64,000 nucleotides of DNA from positions 62,001 through 126,000 of the forward strand of contig NZ_JACSPX010000001.1 in assembly GCF_014836945.1 (NCBI RefSeq), read 5' to 3'. This document shows, piece after piece, positions 46,505 through 57,235 of the stretch. The position numbers and the translations under genes are program-made. This DNA is from Microbacterium commune. Lineage in GTDB: Bacteria > Actinomycetota > Actinomycetes > Actinomycetales > Microbacteriaceae. Numbering within the stretch: position 1 is the first letter of the stretch; each line of letters opens with the position of its first letter. Under the pieces are notes generated by a model. The model made no database searches. It was not told the origin of the DNA and saw only the letters and a program-made list of their open reading frames with translations.

Positions 46505-46510
46505 TACGCT
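46505..46510 (+). promoter_or_regulatory. -10 hexamer of leaderless methyltransferase gene
   Basis: TACGCT ends six bases before the ATG at 46517. Confidence 0.55.
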
Positions 46511-46516
46511 CACTGC

Positions 46517-47164
46517 ATGCCGTCGTCCGATCATTACTTCAGTGCGGCCCCGGCCAGTGCCGAGAACCTTCGAACCATCACCGTCCCGCTCGCGGGCCGT
46601 GAGCGTGCGGTGACCACCGCAGGCGGCGTGTTCAGCCCTGACCGCCTCGACACGGGCACCGCGGTGCTGTTCGCCAACATGGCTCCTCTGCCGCCGAGTG
46701 GCAACTTCCTCGACCTCGGGTGCGGTTGGGGTCCGATCAGTCTCACCATGGCCCTCTCATCGCCGAACGCCACCATCTGGGCTGTCGACGTGAACGAGCG
46801 GGCCCTGGATCTGACCCGACGCAACGCCGAGTCTCTCGGCCTCACCAACGTCAACGCCGTGAAGCCGGAAGATGTTCCCGCTGATGTCGTGTTCACCACC
46901 ATCCGCTCCAACCCGCCGATCCGGGTGGGCAAGAGCGAGCTGCACGACATGCTGGAGCGCTGGATCCCCCGTCTCGACGAGCGCAGCGACGCGTGGCTGG
47001 TCGTGCAGCGCAACCTCGGCTCCGACTCGCTGCAGCGGTGGATGTCGACGGTCTTCTCCCCCGGCTTCAGCGTGACGCGCGCAGCGACCGGGAAGGGGTA
47101 TCGGATCCTGAAGGTGCGTCGGCACGGCACGCCGCCGACAGCCCCGATCACGCTGCCCGGATGA
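46517..47164 (+). CDS. Class I SAM methyltransferase, RsmC-like
   Basis: 215 residues, MTS/RsmC domain. Motif I is FLDLGCGWGPISLTMAL (~64-80), AVDVNERALDLTRRN binds the adenosyl ribose, and the catalytic SNPPIRVGK (the NPP motif of N-methyltransferases) lies near 134. Probably methylates a guanine of 16S rRNA as RsmC does, but it is shorter than E. coli RsmC (lacks the N-terminal half), as is usual in Actinobacteria. Converges on dapF with 10 bp between stops. Confidence 0.88.
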   Translation: MPSSDHYFSAAPASAENLRTITVPLAGRERAVTTAGGVFSPDRLDTGTAVLFANMAPLPPSGNFLDLGCGWGPISLTMALSSPNATIWAVDVNERALDLTRRNAESLGLTNVNAVKPEDVPADVVFTTIRSNPPIRVGKSELHDMLERWIPRLDERSDAWLVVQRNLGSDSLQRWMSTVFSPGFSVTRAATGKGYRILKVRRHGTPPTAPITLPG

Positions 47165-47174
47165 CCGACCGGCC

Positions 47175-48047
47175 TCAGACGAGGTCGATCTCGCCGCGGT
47201 AGACCAGTTGCGCGGGCCCGGACAGTGCGACGTGCTCCCCGTCTTCGGCGGGGAACATCCGCACACCCAGCACTCCACCCGGCACCTCGACGCGCCAGTG
47301 GTGCGGTGCGCGGGCGCCCGCCCAGTGGCGCACCGCCAGGGCGGTAGCCGCGACCCCCGTGCCGCAGCTGAGCGTCTCGCCCACGCCGCGTTCGTGCACG
47401 CGCATGCGCACGTGCCCGACGCCGTCTCGCACCAGGGGCTCCGCCGGGACGACGAACTCGACATTCGCGCCGTCGACAGGCGCGGGGTCCAGCACGGGAG
47501 TGGGATCGAGGTCGAGCCCGGCCAGTTCCTCGTCGGATGCCAGAGCGACGACCACATGAGGGTTGCCGACGTCGATGCCGAGCCCCGGTCGGGGCACGGA
47601 GAGACCGGCGGCACGGGCGAGCGGCTCGCCACCGGAGAGCTTCCACAAGCCGAGATCGACCTGGTAGCCGTTCTCCGAGCGCATCACATCCCGCACACCC
47701 GCTCTCGTGCCGATCGGCAGCGTCGACCCGCTCTCGATCGTCGCGAGACCGGCGCGCAGCAGATAGTGCGCGAAGACCCGGATGCCGTTGCCGCACATCT
47801 CGGCGATCGAGCCGTCGGCGTTGCGGTAGTCCATGAACCACTCGGCATCGGGCTCCTCGGCGAGAGCCGCCGCACCCTCGGGCAGCGCACGGGAGCGCAC
47901 CACTCGCAGCACGCCGTCGCCGCCGACGCCGAAGTTCCGGTCGCAGAGCGCCTGCACCCGGGCGGGTGTGAGGTCGAGTCCGCCGTCGACGTCCTCGATG
48001 ATCACGAAGTCGTTGCCGGTGCCGTGCCCCTTGGTGAATGCGACCAT
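47175..48047 (-). CDS. dapF: Diaminopimelate epimerase
   Basis: 290 residues. Converts LL- to meso-diaminopimelate for lysine and peptidoglycan. Both catalytic cysteines are seen: [14 protein letters not shown] (~84) and [15 protein letters not shown] (~225). The start [15 protein letters not shown] is typical. The ATG at 48047 is leaderless (TAGACT six bases before). Together with dapA (58.9 kb) it covers part of the lysine branch. Confidence 0.96.
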   Translation of the reverse strand: MVAFTKGHGTGNDFVIIEDVDGGLDLTPARVQALCDRNFGVGGDGVLRVVRSRALPEGAAALAEEPDAEWFMDYRNADGSIAEMCGNGIRVFAHYLLRAGLATIESGSTLPIGTRAGVRDVMRSENGYQVDLGLWKLSGGEPLARAAGLSVPRPGLGIDVGNPHVVVALASDEELAGLDLDPTPVLDPAPVDGANVEFVVPAEPLVRDGVGHVRMRVHERGVGETLSCGTGVAATALAVRHWAGARAPHHWRVEVPGGVLGVRMFPAEDGEHVALSGPAQLVYRGEIDLV

Positions 48048-48053
48048 GCGAAC

Positions 48054-48059
48054 AGTCTA
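48054..48059 (-). promoter_or_regulatory. -10 hexamer of leaderless dapF promoter
   Basis: TAGACT on the minus strand ends six bases before the ATG at 48047. Confidence 0.6.
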
Positions 48060-48120
48060 GGGAGGCGGCGCACCGGCGACACGGCAGCGACCGCACAGGA
48101 AGCTGCGGTCAGGCGCCATC

Positions 48121-49053
48121 TCAGCCGGTCAGCGCCGCCACATCGACCGGGTGCTCGACCCACTCGATGTCGGGATAGCGCTTGAACCACGACACCTGCC
48201 GGCGCGCGTACCGACGCGTCAGCGCCTGCGTCTCGGCGATGGCCTCGTCCTGCGTCATGTCACCGCGCAGCTGCGCGAGGGCCTGCGCATAGCCGATCGC
48301 TCGCGACGCGGTGACGCCGCGCTCGATGCCGCTGACGCGCAGGCGCTCGACCTCATCGAGCATCCCGTCGCGCCACATACGCTCGACGCGCCGGTCGAGT
48401 CTCTCGACGAGAACGTCGCGAGCGGTGTGCAGACCGATGACGCGCGTCGACGGATGCCAGAGTTCCGGCTTCTCGGGGAGCACCGCGCCATGCGTGACGC
48501 CACCCTGCTCGATCACCTCGAGCGCTCGCACGATGCGGCGGCCGTTCTTCGGGTCGATCCTGGCGGCCGCGCCCGGATCGACCTCGCGCAGCCGTTCGAA
48601 GAGCGCTCCGGCGCCGTTCTCATCGAGCTCCGCCTCCAGCCGCGCCCGGACGGCGGCATCCCTCGGCGGGAAGCGGAAATCGAAGATCACGCTGGAGACG
48701 TACAGACCCGACCCGCCGACGAGGATCGCGTCGCCGCCCCGGGCGCGGATCGCGGCTATCGTCTCGCGGGCGAGCGGCTGATACCAGGCGACCGCGGCCT
48801 CGTCTGTCACCTCCCGGGCATCGAGCAGATGATGCGGGATGCCTCGCCGCTCGTGCGTCGACAGCTTCGCCGTGCCGATGTCCATGCCGCGGTACAGCTG
48901 CATGGCGTCGGCGTTGACGATCTCGGCGGGATTGCCCAGACCACGCAGGTGCTCGGCGAGGTCGAGAGCCAGATCGCTCTTTCCCGTTCCGGTCGCCCCG
49001 ACGATCGCCCAGAGCCTGGGCGAGGCGCCAGCGCGAGCAGACCCGAGGGTCAA
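48121..49053 (-). CDS. miaA: tRNA dimethylallyltransferase
   Basis: 310 residues from the TTG start. Transfers an isopentenyl group to A37 of tRNAs that read UNN codons. Seen: P-loop [46 protein letters not shown], and LVGGSGLYV; the C-terminal [15 protein letters not shown] closes it. The TTG at 49053 overlaps the miaB stop by four bases (TTGA). The 36 codons upstream in frame are shadow of the miaB end. Its product is the substrate for MiaB. Confidence 0.94.
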   Translation of the reverse strand: MTLGSARAGASPRLWAIVGATGTGKSDLALDLAEHLRGLGNPAEIVNADAMQLYRGMDIGTAKLSTHERRGIPHHLLDAREVTDEAAVAWYQPLARETIAAIRARGGDAILVGGSGLYVSSVIFDFRFPPRDAAVRARLEAELDENGAGALFERLREVDPGAAARIDPKNGRRIVRALEVIEQGGVTHGAVLPEKPELWHPSTRVIGLHTARDVLVERLDRRVERMWRDGMLDEVERLRVSGIERGVTASRAIGYAQALAQLRGDMTQDEAIAETQALTRRYARRQVSWFKRYPDIEWVEHPVDVAALTG

Positions 49054-50603
49054 GATCCGACGGGGCGCAGGGTCGGCAGACCGAGCGAGACGGCGCGCGG
49101 TGCACCCGCCTCCCCGACCGCCGCGGGAACACCGCACGACGCCGCCTGTGCGCGATCCCACGCATCTCCGCCTCGCGTGCGGCGGATGCGCAGCGGCGCA
49201 CCCGTCGGGTCGTCGGCCAGCAGGTGGAACGGCGCCCCGTGCGTGATCCTGACCGTGACGGCATCGCCAGGCCGGGGCAGCTCCGACCCTGGTGTCACCT
49301 CGAAGTGCACGAGGCGATTGTCTTCCGCACGACCGGTGAGACGGTGGGTCTCGGCGTCTTTCTTGCCCTCGCCGACCGACACGAGCACCTCGACCTCGCG
49401 GCCGACCTGCTTCTGGTTCTCCTCGAGCGAGATGCGCTCCTGCAGCGCGATCAGCCGGTTGTAGCGCTCCTGCACGACGGCCTTGGGCACCTGGTTCTGC
49501 ATGGTCGCGGCCGGCGTGCCCTCGCGGATGGAGTACTGGAAGGTGAACGCGCCCGAGAAGCGGGACTGCTCGACGACGCGCATCGTGTCTTCGAAGTCCT
49601 CGTCGGTCTCGCCGGGGAAGCCGACGATGATGTCGGTGGTGATCGCGGCGTGCGGAATACGCTCGCGCACGCGCTCGATGATGCCGAGATAGCGCGAGCT
49701 GCGGTACGAGCGGCGCATCGCCTTGAGGATGCTGTCGCTGCCCGACTGCAGCGGCATGTGCAGCTGGGGCATCACGTTGGGTGTCTCGGCCATGGCGTCG
49801 ATGACGTCGTCGGTGAACGCGGCCGGGTGCGGGCTGGTGAAGCGGATGCGCTCGAGGCCCTCGATCTCGCCCGCCGCACGCAGCAGCTTGCTGAACGCCT
49901 GGCGGTCGCCGAACTCGACACCGTACGAGTTGACGTTCTGACCGAGCAGCGTGACCTCGATGGCCCCGTCTTCGACGAGCAGACGGATCTCGCTCAGGAT
50001 GTCGCCGGGACGGCGATCCTTCTCCTTGCCCCGCAGGCTCGGAACGATGCAGAACGTGCAGGTGTTGTTGCAGCCGACCGAGATCGAGACCCAGCCGCTG
50101 TGCGCTGAGTCCCGTTTGGTCGGCAGGGTCGAGGGGAAGACCTCCAGCGACTCGAGGATCTCGAGCTCTGCCTCGCCGTTGTGACGTGCGCGCTCAAGCA
50201 GGCCGGGGAGCGATCCCATGTTGTGGGTGCCGAAGACGACATCGACCCAGGGCGCCTTGTCGAGCACGGCCTGCTGGTCCATCTGCGCGAGGCACCCGCC
50301 GACGGCGATCTGCATCCCCTCGTGCTTGTCCTTTCGGGACTTCAGGTGGCCGAGGGTGCCGTACAGCTTGCCGGCGGCGTTGTCGCGGACGGCGCAGGTG
50401 TTGATGATGACGATGTCGGCCTCGTCGCCGGCATCCGCCCGCACGTATCCGGCACTCTCGAGCGAACCCGACAGGCGCTCGGAGTCGTGCACGTTCATCT
50501 GGCAGCCGAAGGTGCGCACCTCGTAGGAGCGACGGCGCCCGTCGGCGGTGATCGCCGCGTCGGAGGGCGCGATGATCGTCGGTTCGGAAGAGAGAGAAGA
50601 CAT
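49050..50603 (-). CDS. miaB: tRNA-2-methylthio-N6-dimethylallyladenosine synthase
   Basis: 517 residues. Adds a methylthio group to i6A37. First cluster cysteines in [23 protein letters not shown] and VGGCLAQ; radical-SAM cluster in [25 protein letters not shown] (~175-199). A TRAM domain ([13 protein letters not shown] ...) follows, and then an unusual ~50-residue tail ([15 protein letters not shown]...LPTLRPVGS). The TAGAAT hexamer at 50613-50618 lies nine bases before the ATG, giving almost no leader. Followed by miaA with overlap. Confidence 0.95.
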   Translation of the reverse strand: MSSLSSEPTIIAPSDAAITADGRRRSYEVRTFGCQMNVHDSERLSGSLESAGYVRADAGDEADIVIINTCAVRDNAAGKLYGTLGHLKSRKDKHEGMQIAVGGCLAQMDQQAVLDKAPWVDVVFGTHNMGSLPGLLERARHNGEAELEILESLEVFPSTLPTKRDSAHSGWVSISVGCNNTCTFCIVPSLRGKEKDRRPGDILSEIRLLVEDGAIEVTLLGQNVNSYGVEFGDRQAFSKLLRAAGEIEGLERIRFTSPHPAAFTDDVIDAMAETPNVMPQLHMPLQSGSDSILKAMRRSYRSSRYLGIIERVRERIPHAAITTDIIVGFPGETDEDFEDTMRVVEQSRFSGAFTFQYSIREGTPAATMQNQVPKAVVQERYNRLIALQERISLEENQKQVGREVEVLVSVGEGKKDAETHRLTGRAEDNRLVHFEVTPGSELPRPGDAVTVRITHGAPFHLLADDPTGAPLRIRRTRGGDAWDRAQAASCGVPAAVGEAGAPRAVSLGLPTLRPVGS

Positions 50604-50662
50604 GGTGAGTCCATTCTACGAGCCGCCCGGCCAGATGGCCGAGCGGCTCGTGGAGTGGATGC

Positions 50663-51357
50663 TCACTCGGAGTCGACGAACCGCACGCCCGAGGGGTGCG
50701 CTGTGGACGGCCTGCTCGAGGCGCGCCGCACGCCGACCTCGCCCAGGGCCGTGCGGGCGGCGTCCATCGCGACCGAGCCGCCGTAGCCGCGACGGGCGAG
50801 CTGCCCGTGCAGTCGGCGCAGCGCCGTGTCGTAGTCGAGGCGGCTCATGCCGGATGCCTTGCTGCGGGCGAAGTCCAGTGCCCGCTCGGCATCGTCGTCG
50901 GGCAGCTCTGCGAGTGCGTCGTCGATGATGTCTCGCGCGATGCCGCGCTGCGCCAGCGAACGAGCCAGGGCGATGCGCCCCTGCCCCTTGCGCTCCGATC
51001 CGGAGATCACCAGCAGCGACGCGAGCGTGTGATCATCGAGATAGCTCCTGCGCAGGAACTCGTCGACGACGTCTTCGACCGCGTTCCGATCGAGGCCGTT
51101 CTCCCGCAGCACCGACCGCGCCTCCGAGACCGACAGCTGCTTGGCTCGCAGTCGGCGCACCAGCGCCGCCTCCGCGCGCTGACGGATCTCATCGGCATCC
51201 GGTTCGCTCGGCGCAGACACGTCGTGCTGATCACTCGGATCGTCGACCCGTGGTTCTGGCTGCAGGGGTGCGGCCTCCACGGAGCCCGTGGAGGGACCGG
51301 CACCCCGCGTGCCGCCGAACAGCGGGATGACAGGAGCGATCCTGTCGTTCGAGGACA

Positions 51358-51358
<1 letters not shown>
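50663..51358 (-). CDS. recX: Regulatory protein RecX
   Basis: 231 residues. The C-terminal ~150 are the RecX three-helix repeats: [69 protein letters not shown]. The N-terminal ~75 residues are a low-complexity Pro/Asp-rich extension. Inhibits RecA filaments. The ATG at 51358 overlaps the last base of the recA stop (TGATG), so translation is coupled. Confidence 0.92.
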
Positions 51359-52401
<1,043 letters not shown>

Positions 52402-52585
52402 GACGTGCTCCTCTGTATCTCGAAGTTCTGCCGCCTGTAGGCTGTCGCGGCCGTTCCGGATGGAGTGACTCTGCGACAAGGCGCATGGCTCAGTGCCACA
52501 TCCTTCACCGTAGGAGCGGCCACCGACATTCGGTCGGCGACAGCGTCTGATGTGGAGAAGATGACCTCAGGACCACTTGTGCAGA

Positions 52586-52591
52586 ACATTA
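52586..52591 (-). promoter_or_regulatory. Probable -10 of recA
   Basis: TAATGT on the minus strand, just downstream of the LexA box, about 185 bases before the recA ATG. Confidence 0.5.
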
Positions 52592-52599
52592 CGCGGCCG

Positions 52600-52615
52600 T
52601 CGAACACATCTTCGA
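52600..52615. promoter_or_regulatory. LexA/SOS box of recA
   Basis: TCGAACACATCTTCGA, differing by one base from the actinobacterial LexA consensus (TCGAAC-4-GTTCGA), with perfect GTCGAA/TTCGAC ends. It abuts the putative -35 of recA, as expected for repression until DNA damage. Confidence 0.75.
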
Positions 52616-52648
52616 CGACACGCCGGAATGAGCTGTCCGAGTTTCGTT

Positions 52649-52870
52649 TCAGCGCTCGCGCGGCTCGAGCCGTCCCACACCGTACCGACGCGTGGGTGGT
52701 ACGTCCGCCTCGTCGCACAGCGCGACCCAGATGTCGCGCGGCGGCACACCGGCATCCAGTGCCTCACGTGCTGTCCGCCCGAGCGAGCCGAGGATGAGGT
52801 CGTGCACGAGCGAGTCCGCGCGGCCGCCGAACTCGTCGTCGACCGCGCGGAGGAACTCGCTGCGTCGCAT
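52649..52870 (-). CDS. DUF3046 protein
   Basis: 73 residues: MRRSEFLRAVDDEFGGRADSLVHDLILGSLGRTAREALDAGVPPRDIWVALCDEADVP. This small helical family is found just upstream of recA in many Actinobacteria; function unknown. Its stop lies 34 bp before the SOS box. The start ATG at 52870 gives the full family length. Confidence 0.87.
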   Translation of the reverse strand: MRRSEFLRAVDDEFGGRADSLVHDLILGSLGRTAREALDAGVPPRDIWVALCDEADVPPTRRYGVGRLEPRER

Positions 52871-52890
52871 GGGGAGGGTGCGCCGGGGCG

Positions 52891-53199
52891 TCAGTGCAGC
52901 GACAGCTCGGGCTCGACCTCGGCGACGAGGTCGTCCGGAACCACATCCGGGAAGGGGCTGAGGCCCTCGAGAACGGAGATGCGGTCGCCCACTTCGCGCA
53001 TGATCGTCGAGATGGGCACATCCAGCGCTTCGGCGACCGAGGCGAGGATCTCGCTCGACGCCTCCTTCTGACCGCGCTCGACCTCGCTCAGGTAGCCGAG
53101 GGCCACGGAGGCCTTGCTCGCGACCTGGCGCAGGGTGCGCCCCTTCTGCAGGCGGAAGTCCCGCAGCACATCGCCGATTTCCTGTCTGACGAGGATCAT
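52891..53199 (-). CDS. XRE-family regulator, ClgR-like
   Basis: 102 residues, a single HTH_3 domain: IGDVLRDFRLQKGRTLRQVASKASVALGYLSEVERGQKEASSEILASVAEALDVPISTIMREV (~8-70). LGYLSEVERGQKE is the ClgR hallmark; ClgR activates clp protease genes. Just downstream sit DUF3046 and recA, the usual neighbourhood. AAGGAGAGGAGG precedes the ATG; a TAGACT hexamer lies at 53251-53256. A clean ACGTG-T-CACGT palindrome (53316-53326) lies further upstream. Confidence 0.88.
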   Translation of the reverse strand: MILVRQEIGDVLRDFRLQKGRTLRQVASKASVALGYLSEVERGQKEASSEILASVAEALDVPISTIMREVGDRISVLEGLSPFPDVVPDDLVAEVEPELSLH

Positions 53200-53352
53200 C
53201 GGAACCTCCTCTCCTTTGCGTCACCTGGAGTCTGCTCCGAGGGGACGGCCAGTCTAACCCGATCGGGTGTCGTTGAATCTACTGTTTCTCGCTGTGCTTG
53301 AGTTGTGAGTACGCGACGTGTCACGTAGAGGAGAACCTCGCCCGCCGCGGGG

Positions 53353-53835
53353 CTATTCCCGCACCGCCGCCAGCGCTTCCGCCAGTGCCGCGACCGTCGC
53401 CCACTCGCGGATCTCAGCCCGCGTTCCCTCGAACCGGTACGGGATGCTGCGGACGCCGTCCGGTGAGGCGATCCCGATGTGCACCGTGCCGACCGGCTGA
53501 CCATCGGGCGAGTCGGGACCGGCGATCCCCGTCGTCCCGATGCCGACATCGGCCGGGCGCCCGTCGACGGCCACGGCGCGCCGCACGCCTTGGGCCATCT
53601 GCGCGGCCACGTCGGGATGGACGGCCCCGTGCTCGGCGAGCAGCGCGGCGTCGACCCCGAGCAGGGTGTGCTTGACCGGTGTCGCGTACGCGACGACCCC
53701 GCCCAGCAGGGTCGCCGAGGCACCGGGAACGGATACGACCTGAGAGCAGACCGCACCTCCGGTGAGCGACTCCGCCACGCCCAGCGTCCAGCCCCGCTGA
53801 CGAAGAGCGGCGACCAGCAGCTCAGCCTGGGTCAT
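53353..53835 (-). CDS. CinA C-terminal domain protein (nicotinamide-nucleotide amidase)
   Basis: 160 residues, only the C-terminal amidohydrolase domain of CinA: LGVAESLTGGAVCSQVVSVPGASATLLGGVVAYATPVKHTLLGV, then GIGTTGIAGPDSPDGQPVGTVHIGI. Deamidates NMN to NaMN (PncC activity). The N-terminal MocF-like domain of full CinA is absent, which is common in Actinobacteria. The ATG at 53835 overlaps the pgsA stop by four bases. Confidence 0.92.
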   Translation of the reverse strand: MTQAELLVAALRQRGWTLGVAESLTGGAVCSQVVSVPGASATLLGGVVAYATPVKHTLLGVDAALLAEHGAVHPDVAAQMAQGVRRAVAVDGRPADVGIGTTGIAGPDSPDGQPVGTVHIGIASPDGVRSIPYRFEGTRAEIREWATVAALAEALAAVRE

Positions 53836-54407
53836 CCGCTCCTCCGGCGGCCGCGCACCTGCGCGACGAGATAGTCGATCCCGCTCGCGACGGTGAGCAC
53901 GAGCGCCAGGATCATCAGCACCTGCGTGACGACCACCCAGGCGGCCTGACCGACGAGACCGTGCAGCGGAAGCAGCGCCCAGCTCAGCGCGACGCCCTGC
54001 ACGACGGTCTTGATCTTGCCCATCCAGGCCGCCGCGACCACGTGCTCGTGCACGAGAGTGAAGCGATGGATGGTGATCGCCCATTCCCGCACGAGGATCA
54101 CGATGATGATCCACCACGGGACCTCGCCGAGGATGGCGAGTCCGATGAAGCCCGCGCCGGTGAGCAGCTTGTCCGCGATCGGATCCCACAGCTTCCCGAA
54201 ATCGCTCACGATGTCGTATCTGCGTGCGAGGTAGCCGTCGATCCAGTCGGTCGAGATGGCGAGCACGAACAGGCCGGCAGCCACCCAGCGAAGCACGATG
54301 TCGTCGGCGCCGAACGTGCCGGCCAGCAGCAGGAGGATGAAGAAGACGACCGCGAGGGGGATGCGGGCGATCGTGATCGCGTTGGGAAGCTGCCGTGGAA
54401 TGGTCAT
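53832..54407 (-). CDS. pgsA: CDP-diacylglycerol-glycerol-3-phosphate phosphatidyltransferase
   Basis: 191 residues. CDP-alcohol phosphotransferase signature DWIDGYLARRYDIVSDFGKLWDPIADKLL (DG-x2-AR-x8-G-x3-D-x3-D), near 55-83. Four hydrophobic segments. First step of phosphatidylglycerol synthesis at the inner membrane. The ATG overlaps the last base of the ftsK stop (TGATG), coupling it to ftsK, and it is followed by the CinA domain gene. Actinobacteria often carry pgsA/cinA here. Confidence 0.92.
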   Translation of the reverse strand: MTIPRQLPNAITIARIPLAVVFFILLLLAGTFGADDIVLRWVAAGLFVLAISTDWIDGYLARRYDIVSDFGKLWDPIADKLLTGAGFIGLAILGEVPWWIIIVILVREWAITIHRFTLVHEHVVAAAWMGKIKTVVQGVALSWALLPLHGLVGQAAWVVVTQVLMILALVLTVASGIDYLVAQVRGRRRSG

Positions 54408-57175
54408 CAGTCGCGTCCCGTCAGTCCCCAGGCGTCTTCGTCGCCGTCGTCATCGCTCTCGACCACGGGCAGGCCCTCGAACTGCTCGGCCACCGGGTCC
54501 CGCCCGTACGGATCACCGCCGGCGGATGCGCTCGCAGACGCGGTGGCAGGCGCGGCCGGCGCCGGTGCATCCTCTCCGCGCAGCTTCGCGAGCACGCCGG
54601 GCAGCTGCTCGGAGGTCACCAGCACGTCGCGGGCCTTCGAGCCCTCGGAGGGCCCGACGATCTCGCGCGACTCGAGCAGATCCATGAGTCGACCGGCCTT
54701 GGCGAAGCCGACGCGCAGCTTGCGCTGCAGCATCGAGGTCGACCCGAACTGCGACGACACGATCAGCTCGGCCGCGGCGAGCAGCAGCTCGAGATCGTCG
54801 CCGATGTCCTCGTCGACCTCCTTCTTGCGTGCCTCGGCCGACTCCTGCACGTCGGGACGGTACTCCGGCCTGGCCTGCTGCGTGACGTGCTTGACGACCG
54901 CGGAGATCTCGGCCTCGTCCACCCACGCGCCCTGCAGCCGGAAGGGCTTCGACGACCCCATCGGCGAGAACAGGGCGTCACCCTGACCGATCAGCTTGTC
55001 GGCGCCGGGAGCGTCGAGGATGACGCGGCTGTCGGTGACGCTCGTCACGGCGAACGCCAGACGTGAGGGCACGTTCGCCTTGATCAGACCCGTGACCACG
55101 TCGACGCTGGGGCGCTGCGTGGCGAGCACGAGGTGGATGCCCGATGCTCGCGCCAGTTGAGTGATGCGCACGATCGAGTCCTCGACGTCTCGAGGGGCGA
55201 CCATCATCAGATCGGCGAGCTCGTCGACGACGACCAGCAGGTACGGGTACGGCTTGAGCACGCGCTCGCTGCCCGGCGGCACCTGCACCTCGCCCGCGCG
55301 GACGGCCTTGTTGAAGTCGTCGATGTGACGGTAGCCGAACGACGCCAGGTCGTCGTAGCGCATGTCCATCTCCTTCACGACCCACTGCAGCGCCTCGGCG
55401 GCCTTCTTCGGGTTCGTGATGATGGGGGTGATCAGGTGCGGGACGCCCGCGTAGTTGGTCAGCTCGACGCGCTTGGGGTCGATCAGCACCATGCGCACAT
55501 CCGCGGGCCTGGCGCGCATGAGCAGGCTGGTGATCATCGAGTTGACGAAGCTGGACTTTCCCGACCCGGTCGATCCTGCGACGAGGAGATGCGGCATCTT
55601 GGCCAGGTTCGCCACGACGATGTTGCCGCCCACGTCCTTGCCGACGCCGATCGTCAGGGGGTGCGTGCTCTTCTGCGCCGCGGTCGAGCGCAGCACGTCG
55701 CCGAGCGCGACGGTCTCCTTGTCGATGTTGGGGATCTCGATGCCGATCGCGCTCTTGCCCGGGATGGGCGACAGGATCCGCACGTCGTTCGATGCGACCG
55801 CGTAGGCGAAGTTGTTGCTCAGCTGCAGGATCTTCTCGACCTTGACGCCGTGGCCGACCTCAACCTCGTACTGCGTGACCGTCGGACCGCGCGAGAAGCC
55901 GGTGACCTTCGCATCGACCTTGAACTGCTCAAGCACGCTGGTGATCTGCTCGATCGTGCGGTCGGTGGCATCCGAGCGCACCACCGGCGGCGGTCCGGAC
56001 TTCAGGACGGCGGTCGAGGGGAGCACGTAGGGCGCGGCCGGCGCGTGGATCCCCTTCTCCCCCGGGCCCTCCGTTCCGAAGCCGTCCAGGCCGGGCAGCT
56101 CTCCCGTGGAGCCCGAGTCGTCGAGCAGTGCGGTGGTGTTCTGCTCGCCGAGCAGCCCGGTGAGGGCGCTGACGTCGGAGAGCACCTCGGTCGCCGCATC
56201 CGCTCCGGCGTGCACGGTCGGCTCGTCGTCGACGATGACCGCCTGGTCGTACGCCGTCTTCTGCGCCGGCTCGTCGAAGAGCGCCGTGATGGCCTGGGAG
56301 TCGACGTCGTCGTCCGGCGTCTCCTCTCGCCCGCTCTTGTTGCGTCGCCACCACGGGAGCGCATCGTCCTTCTCGGCGGCGTCGTCGTCGGCTGCGGCGG
56401 CCTCTTCAGCGGTCGGGCGAAGCGGACGCTCCGCGCCGAACATCCACGCGTACAGGTCGCCCAGTCGCTCGCCGATGCGGTTCGGGGGCGTCTTGGTCAG
56501 GATCAGGATGCTGAGCGCCGTCAGCATCGCGAGGACGATGTACGCGACGACCGGGGTCAGGAAGGCGAGCGGCTCGCCGAGCATCCATCCGAAGAGGCCC
56601 CCGGCGGCGCTGAGCTCCGGCATCCCGTCGCGCGGCTGCGGCCGGACGATCGTGCCGGTCGCGCCGACGACGCCAGATGCGACGTGCAGGATGCCGGCGA
56701 GCGAGAGCACGAAAAGTCCGAACCCGATCCCGATCCGCCCGTTGTCATGCACCGACGAGGGATGCCGGAACAGCCACCCCGCGAGGAGCAGCAGCAGCAC
56801 GGGAAGCACGAACGCCACCCGACCGACCAGCAGACCCCAGGTGAACGCGCTGATGTTCTGCGCGACGACGTTGCCGATGAAGAACCACTCGACGACACCG
56901 CCGACGATCGCGAACAGCACGAGCAGCAGCGGGAAGCCGTCGCGTCGCTGGTCCTTCTCGAGATTCTCCGGGCCGAAGGCGCGGAACAGTCCACCGACGC
57001 CGTGCGCGAGCCCGAGCCACATGCGCACGCCGAGTGGCGGCCGCTCGGCCTCGTCGATGTACTTCTTCGGGGCCGGAGCGGCTTTCGCGCTCGATCGAGC
57101 GGGCGTCTGCCGCTTCGGGCGAGACGAGCTCGCGCTCTCGGACGCGCGCTCGGACTTGGTGGTGCTCCTGGCCAT
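54407..57175 (-). CDS. ftsK: DNA translocase FtsK
   Basis: 922 residues. Four transmembrane segments at ~70-200, an acidic low-complexity linker (~240-400), then the RecA-like motor with Walker [18 protein letters not shown] (~532-548), [18 protein letters not shown], and Walker [15 protein letters not shown]. The C-terminal gamma winged helix (about 800-870, [31 protein letters not shown]) recognises KOPS-type sequences. Moves the terminus DNA during division. The ATG at 57175 was chosen because TACCGT lies seven bases before it; an ATG ten codons upstream is the alternative. Confidence 0.95.
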   Translation of the reverse strand: MARSTTKSERASESASSSRPKRQTPARSSAKAAPAPKKYIDEAERPPLGVRMWLGLAHGVGGLFRAFGPENLEKDQRRDGFPLLLVLFAIVGGVVEWFFIGNVVAQNISAFTWGLLVGRVAFVLPVLLLLLAGWLFRHPSSVHDNGRIGIGFGLFVLSLAGILHVASGVVGATGTIVRPQPRDGMPELSAAGGLFGWMLGEPLAFLTPVVAYIVLAMLTALSILILTKTPPNRIGERLGDLYAWMFGAERPLRPTAEEAAAADDDAAEKDDALPWWRRNKSGREETPDDDVDSQAITALFDEPAQKTAYDQAVIVDDEPTVHAGADAATEVLSDVSALTGLLGEQNTTALLDDSGSTGELPGLDGFGTEGPGEKGIHAPAAPYVLPSTAVLKSGPPPVVRSDATDRTIEQITSVLEQFKVDAKVTGFSRGPTVTQYEVEVGHGVKVEKILQLSNNFAYAVASNDVRILSPIPGKSAIGIEIPNIDKETVALGDVLRSTAAQKSTHPLTIGVGKDVGGNIVVANLAKMPHLLVAGSTGSGKSSFVNSMITSLLMRARPADVRMVLIDPKRVELTNYAGVPHLITPIITNPKKAAEALQWVVKEMDMRYDDLASFGYRHIDDFNKAVRAGEVQVPPGSERVLKPYPYLLVVVDELADLMMVAPRDVEDSIVRITQLARASGIHLVLATQRPSVDVVTGLIKANVPSRLAFAVTSVTDSRVILDAPGADKLIGQGDALFSPMGSSKPFRLQGAWVDEAEISAVVKHVTQQARPEYRPDVQESAEARKKEVDEDIGDDLELLLAAAELIVSSQFGSTSMLQRKLRVGFAKAGRLMDLLESREIVGPSEGSKARDVLVTSEQLPGVLAKLRGEDAPAPAAPATASASASAGGDPYGRDPVAEQFEGLPVVESDDDGDEDAWGLTGRD

Positions 57176-57182
57176 GTGTTCC

Positions 57183-57188
57183 ACGGTA
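57183..57188 (-). promoter_or_regulatory. -10 hexamer of leaderless ftsK promoter
   Basis: TACCGT on the minus strand ends seven bases before the ATG at 57175. It supports that start over the upstream ATG. Confidence 0.45.
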
Positions 57189-57235
57189 CGGCCGACCGCG
57201 GACAACCGCCCGCAGTGACGCGGCTTTGCGCGGTA

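Noticed and set aside
53316..53326. ACGTG-T-CACGT palindrome between cinA domain and ClgR-like gene
   Set aside because: Short, and I cannot match it to a known ClgR site; not listed as a separate operator, only mentioned with the gene.
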